14,614 nucleotides of DNA from Acidobacteriota bacterium (GTDB taxonomy: Bacteria; Acidobacteriota; Blastocatellia; RBC074): contig JAKEHZ010000127.1 of NCBI GenBank assembly GCA_022614735.1, forward strand, positions 1 through 14,614, in the 5' to 3' direction. The translations under genes were made by a program, and so were the position numbers. The notes under the pieces were generated by a model. The model was not told the DNA's origin. It made no database searches and was given only the letters and a program-made list of their open reading frames with translations. Every line of letters begins with the position of its first letter. Position 1 is the stretch's first letter. This document shows positions 8,506 through 14,614 of this stretch, in pieces.

Positions 8506-8517
8506 GAGGGAGGGGCG

Positions 8518-9711
8518 ATGAGTAAATCAGCATTTCTGGCACTCGAAGATGGGAGGATATTTCGCGGGCGCGCCTGGGGCGCAGATGGCGAACGCACGGG
8601 CGAGATTGTTTTCAATACTGCCATGATGGGTTATCAGGAGATACTGACCGATCCTTCGTATGCGGGTCAGATTGTAACGATGACCTATCCGTTGATCGGC
8701 AATTATGGCGTGAATACTGAAGATGTCGAATCGCGCCGTCCGTTTGTCGAGGGCTTCGTCGTTCGCGAGTACTCCGAGATCAGTTCTAACTGGCGTGCCG
8801 GAATGTCGCTGGATGAATACCTAAAACGCCACGGCATCGTGGGCATTTCTGAAATTGACACGCGCGCCCTGGTCCGTCATATCCGCGAAAAGGGCGCCAT
8901 GCGCGCCTGCATTTCATCGGTTGATCTGGTCGACAGTAATCTCATTGAAAAGGCGAGAAACGCTCCCGACATGTTGGGGCGAAATCTGGTTGATGAGGTC
9001 ACCTGCGGTGATCCTTATGATTGGTCGAGTATCAAGGACGAACAGACGACGCTCGATCCCATCGCGGCTGTCCGCAATGAAGTCATGAATGTGTTGTTGC
9101 CCGGAGAAGAGCCTTTCAGAGTTGTAGCCTATGACTTCGGCCTCAAGTACTACATCTTGCGTTATCTCACAGCATTTGGTTGCAAGGTCACGGTCGTGCC
9201 TGCGCGCACTTCGGCCGATGATGTGCTTGCGCTCGCGCCGGATGGCATTTTCCTCTCAAATGGCCCGGGAGACCCGGCTGCTTTGCCTGAAATAGTCGGT
9301 GAAATAAAACGGTTGATTGGAGCCTCGCCGATCTTCGGCATCTGCCTCGGTCATCAATTGCTCGGCCTGGCGTTCGGCGGTAAGACGTACAAACTCAAGT
9401 TCGGTCATCGCGGCGGTAACCAGCCTATCAAAAACCTTCAAACAGAGCGTATCGAAATTACTTCACACAACCACGGTTTCGCAGTTGATCCGGACAGCCT
9501 GAATCCTGAAAAGATCGAACTGACTCACTTCAATCTCAACGACGGCTGCCTCGAAGGCATACGCCACAAAACGCTCCCGGTCTTTTCGGTGCAATACCAT
9601 CCGGAAGCAGGACCCGGACCGCACGATGCGACATATCTCTTCCACGAATTCATCACGCAAATGCGCGAGCACCGTGAGCAGCTAAAAACTATTGTTCAGA
9701 CGAAGGAATAA
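8518..9711 (+). CDS. carA: Carbamoyl-phosphate synthase small (glutaminase) subunit
   Basis: Hydrolyses glutamine and channels ammonia to the large subunit (CarB) to make carbamoyl phosphate for arginine and pyrimidine synthesis. 397 residues from the ATG at 8518, normal for the family. The N-terminal CarA domain spans about 3-150 (TGEIVFNTAMMGYQEILTDP) and the class I glutamine amidotransferase domain about 200-380. The triad is present: Cys276 in GICLGHQ, His361 and Glu363 in YHPEAGPGPHD; FLSNGPGDP at 245-253 and FGHRGGNQP at 295-303 are also typical. GGGAGG at 8508-8513 supports this start. An in-frame TTG at 8443 would translate the inverted repeat and is rejected. No carB follows: a terminator hairpin and a convergent gene come next, so the large subunit must be encoded elsewhere. 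Confidence 0.97.
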   Translation: MSKSAFLALEDGRIFRGRAWGADGERTGEIVFNTAMMGYQEILTDPSYAGQIVTMTYPLIGNYGVNTEDVESRRPFVEGFVVREYSEISSNWRAGMSLDEYLKRHGIVGISEIDTRALVRHIREKGAMRACISSVDLVDSNLIEKARNAPDMLGRNLVDEVTCGDPYDWSSIKDEQTTLDPIAAVRNEVMNVLLPGEEPFRVVAYDFGLKYYILRYLTAFGCKVTVVPARTSADDVLALAPDGIFLSNGPGDPAALPEIVGEIKRLIGASPIFGICLGHQLLGLAFGGKTYKLKFGHRGGNQPIKNLQTERIEITSHNHGFAVDPDSLNPEKIELTHFNLNDGCLEGIRHKTLPVFSVQYHPEAGPGPHDATYLFHEFITQMREHREQLKTIVQTKE

Positions 9712-9718
9712 CCTTCTT

Positions 9719-9768
9719 CGATGACCTGCGAGTCAGTAGCGCGCGCGGTACTGACTCGCGGGTCATCG
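9719..9768. terminator. Bidirectional terminator-like hairpin between carA and the receptor gene
   Basis: Arms 9719-9738 and 9749-9768 are reverse complements with one mismatch over 20 bases, around a 10-base GC-only loop. It lies between the carA stop (9711) and the stop of the convergent receptor (9771-9773), 7 and 2 bases away respectively. There is no T tract on either side. Unlike the other inverted repeats here its arms are not made of tandem words. Confidence 0.75.
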
Positions 9769-9770
9769 AC

Positions 9771-12700
9771 CTACCAGTAAATCTTCAGGCCGACCTGCAT
9801 CTGGCGGGGATCGTTGACTTGGTTGGTCACGATTCCGAACGTATTGCCATTCAGGTTGGTGCTGCCTGTACCGAATACCGTTCGATTAAACGGGTTGAAG
9901 ACTTCCCAGCGGAAATCTAAGCGCCGGTCCTCGCCGAGACTGAAGCTCTTGGCGATGCTGATATTCTCAGTCAGCCCAGGGAATGCGCGGACCTTAGGGT
10001 TGAAGCGCGTCGCGTTCCCAAATGCATCGGGCTGCGTGGGGAAAACGGAGCGGTCCAGGAAACGGTCGCGGGCCGGATCGAACTTGTCGCCGGCGATCGG
10101 CGCCCTCCAATTGTCGTATCCCGTGATCGTCGGACGCGTCTGGGCGTTGAAGATCGGCAACGGGTTGTTGCGCGTGACGGCGATCGGGACTCCGCTCACA
10201 TAGGACTGAATCAGACCGACGCGCCAGCCGCCGAGAATGTGAGAGGCAAAGCCGCTGCGGAGCCAGCGCCGGCCGCCGCCGAACGGCAGCTCATAGAGCG
10301 TGTTCAGCTTGAGGGCGTGGGTCTGGTCGAATTGCCCGATCGATTTCTCGGCTCGGCGATTGTACTGGTCCTGAGCGCCGGCCCCGGTGAAGTACGTGTC
10401 TGAGTCGGTGAGTATCTTTGAGAATGTGTAGTTCCACTGAAACAGCAGCCCCTTTGAGAAGCGTCGCTCGGCCTTGATGACCAGCGCGTGATAGGACGAG
10501 TGGCCGCTCTTGTCGCCGCCCTGCGCGCCCGTCACGATGTTGAGGTACTGCGGGAACGGGCGCAGAGCCTGCGCCACAGTGCGTTGCTGCTGGATCGCAG
10601 GGTCGGAGAAGTGGGGATACGGGAGCGCGATGCCGTTGTCGCGTGCGAGCTGCGAGGTGGCCTGTGCGCGGAAGAGATTCAGGGCCCCTGTTATGCCGAG
10701 ACGCCTTACATAATCATCCCAGATTGCGGTCGGTACCTGGTTCATATTGACGTTGCCCGTCTGTAGGTGCGCCCCGACGGTCGCGTTGTAAGCGACCTCG
10801 AGCACTGTCGACGAGGTCAACTGGCGTTGGACCGAAAAGGTCCAGTAGTAGCTCTCCGGGGCTCGTGCGGCATCGCTCGGCTGCCAGTGATCGATGTTGT
10901 TGTTATTTGAGAAGCTCGGGTCGATCAGGGGAGGAAGGGGGTAAGGGGGCAAGCCCTCATCCCAGTTATAAAGTTTCGTGATCCCTTGATTAGTCGACTC
11001 GAAGACGTACTGGCCGATGAAGCCGGCGAAGTGGCCGGAGCCGCTCACCACCGTGACCTTAGAGAAGGAGCGGCCGAAGGCGGCCCGCAGTGTCGTCTTG
11101 TCGGTTGCCGCGAACGCGATCCCGAGGCGCGGCCCGACGCCGCCGTACCAACCCGGGACCAGGCTACGCACGTTCTCGCGCCCGGAACCGAAACCGGCGA
11201 AGCGCAGCGCGCCGGGGTAATTGCCGACCTTCGGGTTCGGCCGGTCGGGAGTGAAGTCCGAATACTGATCGTCGTTCATCGAGACCGGCGGCAGGGTGAA
11301 TTCGTACCTCAACCCGAGATTCAACGTCAGGCGGCGGCTCAGGCGCCAGTCGTCCTGGAAATAGAAGCCATAATACCGATAGAGCTGCGGCACCGAGCGG
11401 ATGGTTTCAGTGCGGCCGAATATAGCCTCGCCGAGCAGGAAGGAGGCGAAGGAACTCCCACTCGTGGCACTGGTCGCGCCCGGGACTGACGTCGTCAGGT
11501 AACTGAACCTGGCGCGTCCGGCAATGTCCTGCTGTCCGAATCCTATCGCCCGCTGGCTCTGGAACGCGAAACCCATTTTGAAATTGTGTGTTCCACGATT
11601 GAGGCTGAAGTCGTCCTTGATGGACCATAACGGCTGCTCGGTTCCGTTGTCGGCGGTGCCACCCCAGCCGGAGAACTCGGTGAACTCGACGCCGGGAAAA
11701 TTCGCCTTGCAATCAACCGAATTCTTGAAGCAGAGGCCGAAGTCCTCGCCGACGTTGGGCGAGCGGCTGAACTTGTAGAACTTGTTGCCGCCGACCGATA
11801 GGTGGTTCAGCATGCGGTTCGAGATCGTCCAGTCGTAGCTCATCCGGTAGGCCGACGTGGTGAAGATCTGCACCTGACCGTTCCAGAGCGGCTGGGGCAG
11901 CCCCGGAGGGCCCGACTGCCCGACTTTCTGGCTGAAGTCCGTGATGTTCATGAAGAACCCGAGATGATGGTTGGTCGAGAGATTGTGGTCGAGCTTCAGG
12001 CTCCACTTGGTCTGCGGATTGAGGATCGTTCCGGAAGTCACTCTATAGTTATTTCGGACATATCCGGACGTTCCCGGTAAGGCTCCCAGATTCGGCTGGA
12101 CGGCCTGGCCGAACTTCATGACTTGCCTGCTGAACGCGCTGAAACGATTCTCTGGGATGATATTGTTGGGGAAAGGGTCGCGGATGAATCCCGAGCCGTT
12201 CGGGTTCGGCCTGGTCGTGGCCGGATCGTAGATCGGTATCAGCCGCCCGTTCGCATCAACCCATTTGGAGAAGTCGCCGTTGTACATCTCCGGCGTCGGC
12301 ACGCTAAAGGTTTGGTCGTTGCCGCCAACGCGGTTCCGAAAACCCTCGAACGCGAAGAAGAAGAAGGTCCGGTTCTTTCCGTTGTAGAGCTTCGGGATCC
12401 AGACCGGGCCGCCCAGGCTCGCGCCGAAATCGTTCTGCTTGTATACCGACTTGGTTAGTGGGAAGAACCCGCGCGCGTCCAGAGCATCGTTGCGCAGGAA
12501 GTCATAGGCCGAGCCGTGAATCCGATTCGTGCCGCTCTTGGAGACGAACGTCATCACACCGCCGCCGGCCTGCCCATACTCAGCTTTGAAGCCGTTGGTG
12601 TCGACGGTGAATTCCGTGATCGCCTCGACCGATGGTGTAGTGTAGGCAATCTCCGCTGCATCGGCTGAGCGGTTCGTCGTCACTGAAATGCCGTCCAGCG

Positions 12701-13262
12701 TGGCGTCCCAGGCGGCAGCCTGACCACCGCCGAGCGAAAGCTGATTGTTGCGCCCCTTCGCCTCCGCCGTAATGCCGACCAGGTCGAAGGGGCTGCGCAG
12801 CGCGCCTCCTACGACAAGCGGCAGCTCATCGACCAGGCGGTTCTGGACCGCGGTCGAAATCTTGGCATTCTCAGTTTGCAGCCGCGCCAGATCGGGAGTC
12901 ACCGTCACAACGTCGGAGAACTCGCCGAGCTCGAGCCTGATATCGAGGCGAACGGTGGTTGCCGCCGTCACGACCACGTTACCGGCAAGGTACTTCTTGA
13001 AACCCGGCAGGCTCACCTGGACCTGATAGGCGCCTGGCGCAAGCGGGACGTTGTACTCGCCCCCCGCACCGCTGATCGTAGTCTTGGTCGCGTTCGTTGC
13101 GGTAGCCACGATCGTGATCGTCGCGCCGGGACTTACAGCGCCGCTCGGGTCGGTCACGACCCCGGTAATGTTCCCCCATTCGGACTGCGCTGAGAGGGAA
13201 ACTGGAGCAAGAAGGCAAAAGAGTACGTATGCGAGTTTCTGAAGCTGAGACGATCGCTGCAT
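9771..13262 (-). CDS. Oar-like TonB-dependent outer-membrane receptor with carboxypeptidase regulatory domain
   Basis: 1163 residues. A signal peptide covers 1-25 (cleavage likely after SLSA). A carboxypeptidase-regulatory-like beta-sandwich spans about 29-114 (GVVTDPSGAVSPGATITI, GGEYNVPLAPGAYQVQV). A TonB plug spans about 125-250 (DATLDGISV, EFTVDTNGFKAEYGQAGGGV, VSKSGTNRIHGSAYDFLRND). The remaining ~900 residues have the alternating pattern of an outer-membrane barrel, ending GLKIYW with the terminal aromatic expected of a BAM signal. Such receptors are greatly expanded in Acidobacteria; substrates are mostly unknown, with large organic ligands or peptides suggested. GGAGG seven bases upstream supports the ATG at 13262. 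GC in sampled lines is slightly above neighbouring genes. It is divergent from a second receptor of the same type and converges on carA. The long plus-strand open frames inside it are codon-bias shadows. Confidence 0.92.
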   Translation of the reverse strand: MQRSSQLQKLAYVLFCLLAPVSLSAQSEWGNITGVVTDPSGAVSPGATITIVATATNATKTTISGAGGEYNVPLAPGAYQVQVSLPGFKKYLAGNVVVTAATTVRLDIRLELGEFSDVVTVTPDLARLQTENAKISTAVQNRLVDELPLVVGGALRSPFDLVGITAEAKGRNNQLSLGGGQAAAWDATLDGISVTTNRSADAAEIAYTTPSVEAITEFTVDTNGFKAEYGQAGGGVMTFVSKSGTNRIHGSAYDFLRNDALDARGFFPLTKSVYKQNDFGASLGGPVWIPKLYNGKNRTFFFFAFEGFRNRVGGNDQTFSVPTPEMYNGDFSKWVDANGRLIPIYDPATTRPNPNGSGFIRDPFPNNIIPENRFSAFSRQVMKFGQAVQPNLGALPGTSGYVRNNYRVTSGTILNPQTKWSLKLDHNLSTNHHLGFFMNITDFSQKVGQSGPPGLPQPLWNGQVQIFTTSAYRMSYDWTISNRMLNHLSVGGNKFYKFSRSPNVGEDFGLCFKNSVDCKANFPGVEFTEFSGWGGTADNGTEQPLWSIKDDFSLNRGTHNFKMGFAFQSQRAIGFGQQDIAGRARFSYLTTSVPGATSATSGSSFASFLLGEAIFGRTETIRSVPQLYRYYGFYFQDDWRLSRRLTLNLGLRYEFTLPPVSMNDDQYSDFTPDRPNPKVGNYPGALRFAGFGSGRENVRSLVPGWYGGVGPRLGIAFAATDKTTLRAAFGRSFSKVTVVSGSGHFAGFIGQYVFESTNQGITKLYNWDEGLPPYPLPPLIDPSFSNNNNIDHWQPSDAARAPESYYWTFSVQRQLTSSTVLEVAYNATVGAHLQTGNVNMNQVPTAIWDDYVRRLGITGALNLFRAQATSQLARDNGIALPYPHFSDPAIQQQRTVAQALRPFPQYLNIVTGAQGGDKSGHSSYHALVIKAERRFSKGLLFQWNYTFSKILTDSDTYFTGAGAQDQYNRRAEKSIGQFDQTHALKLNTLYELPFGGGRRWLRSGFASHILGGWRVGLIQSYVSGVPIAVTRNNPLPIFNAQTRPTITGYDNWRAPIAGDKFDPARDRFLDRSVFPTQPDAFGNATRFNPKVRAFPGLTENISIAKSFSLGEDRRLDFRWEVFNPFNRTVFGTGSTNLNGNTFGIVTNQVNDPRQMQVGLKIYW

Positions 13263-13355
13263 GATTCGACCTCCGATCTGTTGGTTACGGCTCGTACGGC
13301 TTTTTGAGCCTTTTCGTTAGCGTGGAATGATTACTACTAGAAGCTGTTGCGGGCG

Positions 13356-13384
13356 ACTATATGCTTATGCGAGGGTAACCGCAA
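13356..13384 (-). promoter_or_regulatory. Candidate promoter for the minus-strand receptor
   Basis: On the minus strand, TTGCGG (13384-13379), a 17-base spacer, and TATAGT (13361-13356, 5 of 6). The -35 is poor. A start near 13349 gives a leader of about 87 bases. Confidence 0.4.
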
Positions 13385-13518
13385 GAAGGAACGAGATGTT
13401 TTGCCTGCGGATGACCAGCAGTAACGCTGCGATTTGTCGGCGTCTGCAGGGACGCGGTTGGCCACTCCAGTGTCTGTTGGTATGACAATCTCTCGAACTC
13501 CACTTCGAATCTACTCAT

Positions 13519-13547
13519 TTGCCTTTCTCCAATTTTCGCCTTATAAG
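13519..13547 (+). promoter_or_regulatory. Candidate promoter for the plus-strand receptor
   Basis: TTGCCT at 13519-13524 (4 of 6), a 17-base spacer, TATAAG at 13542-13547 (5 of 6). A start near 13554 gives a leader of about 87 bases, nearly the same as predicted for the opposite receptor. Confidence 0.45.
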
Positions 13548-13568
13548 ATCTCCAAGTTCATCAACTGG

Positions 13569-13600
13569 CAGGACTGTCTCATCCAATGCCCGCAGTCCTG
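13569..13600 (+). other. Hairpin in the leader of the plus-strand receptor
   Basis: CAGGACTG at 13569-13576 pairs with CAGTCCTG at 13593-13600 (8 bp, 16-base loop), about 40 bases before the ATG. No T tract follows. It may be a structural element of the leader or chance. Confidence 0.35.
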
Positions 13601-13640
13601 TGTTCAAGAGATACAAAAATCACAGCTGAGGAGATTTCGT

Positions 13641-14614
13641 ATGAGACACACGGTTAAATTGATAGTGACGATCATTCTTTTGATGGTCGCTGGAACGATT
13701 ACTGCCTTCGCCCAGGCCTCCGGCTCGACAGCTGAGCTGCGCGGACTGGTGACTGACACCAATGGCGCCGTAATTCCGGGCGCTAAAATCACACTCACCG
13801 ATGTAGCAAAGGGTCTCAGCCGCACGGCGACGACTGATGGTGATGGCAACTACACTTTTATCGGCTTGCTGCCGAGTGCTTACAATCTAAAAGTCGAGGC
13901 TAAAGGATTCGCGTCCACCACGGCGAAAGTGGAATTTACCGTCGGCCAACAGGCAAACATTTCGTTTAAACTCGCCGCCGGTACAGTTGAAGTGAGCGTC
14001 GAGGTCGTCGCAGGCGGTGAAGTGGTTGACACAAATCGCACTGAACAGTCCTCGACAGTCGACGCGAAACAGATCACCAACTTACCGATCAACCGCCGCA
14101 GTTTCCTCGATTATGCGCTGCTTACACCGGGTGTGACCGATACGGACAGTATCGCAGATGCTTCGGACTTCCGCGTCGCGCAAACACCACAGACGGGGTT
14201 GTCTTTTGGCGGCAACAACGGGCGCGGCAACTCAGTCTCGGTGGACGGCGCTGAGACCATCGGCGCTTCCGGCGGCGTACAGGCAACTATCAGTCAGGAG
14301 GGTGTGCAGGAGTTCCAGGTCGTTCGCAACAGTTACAGCGCGGAGTTCGGCGGCGCTTCCGGCGGCGTGGTCAATATCGTCTCCAAATCCGGGGCGAACG
14401 GTTTCCACGGCAGCGCCTTCGGGTTAATCCGCGATCAACATTTTGATGCGCGCAATTTTTTCGACTACAACCCGGATGGTAAATCGTCCTTCAATCGCCA
14501 GCAATATGGCGGCTCAATCGGGGGGCCGATCAAACAGGATAAAACCTTTTTCTTCACCGTCGTCGAGCGATTGAGCCAGGAGAGGACGACGTTCGTCAAC
14601 CTCTTGACCGACAC
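13641..14614 (+). CDS. Second Oar-like TonB-dependent receptor, 5' part only
   Basis: Open from the ATG at 13641 to the window end (324 complete codons, no stop). GAGGAG at 13628-13633 lies seven bases before the start. A signal peptide covers 1-25 (cleavage likely near TAFA). A carboxypeptidase-regulatory-like domain spans about 30-114 (LRGLVTDTNGAVIPGAKITL, GNYTFIGLLPSAYNLKV). A TonB plug spans about 120-260 (ITNLPINRRSFLDYALLTPGV, SVDGAETIG, EFQVVRNSYSAEFGGASGGV, VSKSGANGFHGSAFG). The first barrel strands begin with the family-typical GGSIGGPIKQDKTFFFTVVER. It is a clear paralogue of the divergent receptor at 9771-13262 but not a recent duplicate: the plugs differ at many positions, and this one keeps the LPINRRSF motif that the other lacks. 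Function is outer-membrane uptake or surface binding of an unknown ligand. Confidence 0.92.
   Translation, partial: MRHTVKLIVTIILLMVAGTITAFAQASGSTAELRGLVTDTNGAVIPGAKITLTDVAKGLSRTATTDGDGNYTFIGLLPSAYNLKVEAKGFASTTAKVEFTVGQQANISFKLAAGTVEVSVEVVAGGEVVDTNRTEQSSTVDAKQITNLPINRRSFLDYALLTPGVTDTDSIADASDFRVAQTPQTGLSFGGNNGRGNSVSVDGAETIGASGGVQATISQEGVQEFQVVRNSYSAEFGGASGGVVNIVSKSGANGFHGSAFGLIRDQHFDARNFFDYNPDGKSSFNRQQYGGSIGGPIKQDKTFFFTVVERLSQERTTFVNLLTD

Larger units (their letters stand above)
13263..13640. other. 378-base divergent spacer between the two receptor genes
   Basis: I see no gene here. It holds one candidate promoter facing each way (13356-13384 minus, 13519-13547 plus), ribosome sites for both receptors, and a hairpin in the plus leader (13569-13600). 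About 130 bases between the promoters (13385-13518) show no recognisable operator. Confidence 0.7.

Noticed and set aside
8443..8517. N-terminal extension of CarA reading AIRNPQS
   Set aside because: It is translation of the 7-mer repeat. The ATG at 8518 has a good ribosome site and matches the family N-terminus.
10986..11489. 167-residue plus-strand open frame, plus several others (12123-12458, 12876-13193) antisense to the receptor
   Set aside because: They are GC-biased shadows of the receptor gene. Compositions are Arg/Ala/Glu-rich with no recognisable domain and no ribosome sites.
9771..13262. Receptor gene as a recent horizontal acquisition because of its slightly higher GC
   Set aside because: Line-by-line GC varies from about 48 to 67 percent within the gene, and guaB and carA reach similar values. 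The difference is too small to support transfer.

Overview
The window is ordinary chromosomal DNA of a free-living Gram-negative bacterium, most probably an acidobacterium (Blastocatellia-like). That placement is inference. It rests on two very large Oar-like outer-membrane receptors (carboxypeptidase-regulatory domain plus TonB plug plus barrel), on a Yip1-TPR membrane protein, and on moderate-to-high GC with AT-rich spacers full of short-word repeats. No phage, transposase, CRISPR array, rRNA or tRNA was seen.

Layout. 1-211: edge region with a hairpin, a short repeat and a good sigma70 promoter. 212-973 (+): RodZ-like morphogenesis protein. 974-1102: a spacer whose rho-independent terminator hairpin lies only about 25 bases before guaB and can form a competing pairing. 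1103-2569 (+): guaB. 2568-2649: perfect 25-bp inverted repeat between convergent guaB and typA. 2649-4481 (-): typA/bipA GTPase. 4542-4706: very large inverted repeat (57-base arms, one mismatch) in the divergent spacer. 4887-5363 (+): ferritin-like protein. 5356-5712 (-): small unknown protein overlapping it tail to tail, with a near-perfect promoter. 5920-6201 (+): YggX-like Fe(II)-trafficking protein carrying two CxxC pairs. 6332-6982 (+): signal peptidase I. 7144-8418 (+): Yip1-like membrane protein with TPR repeats. 8421-8505: third inverted repeat. 8518-9711 (+): carA. 9719-9768: bidirectional terminator-like hairpin. 9771-13262 (-) and 13641-end (+): two divergently transcribed Oar-like receptors, the second cut by the window end.

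How the parts relate. Most genes are housekeeping: GMP synthesis, carbamoyl phosphate, translation/ribosome GTPase, protein export and cell shape. The most coherent accessory theme is iron handling between about 4750 and 6200. A ferritin-like protein, a small unknown protein and a YggX homologue lie together, and a Fur-box-like 7-1-7 palindrome lies upstream of each of the first two. The second palindrome sits where a repressor would, over the predicted transcription start. The other recurring theme is a set of intergenic palindromes whose arms are built from short tandem words (a 7-mer, a 9-mer and a T/G-rich word). One of these words also occurs at the start of the window.

No clearly new defence or metabolic system is visible. 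The items most worth a second look are the iron mini-cluster with its paired operators, the word-repeat palindromes, and the possible attenuator before guaB.
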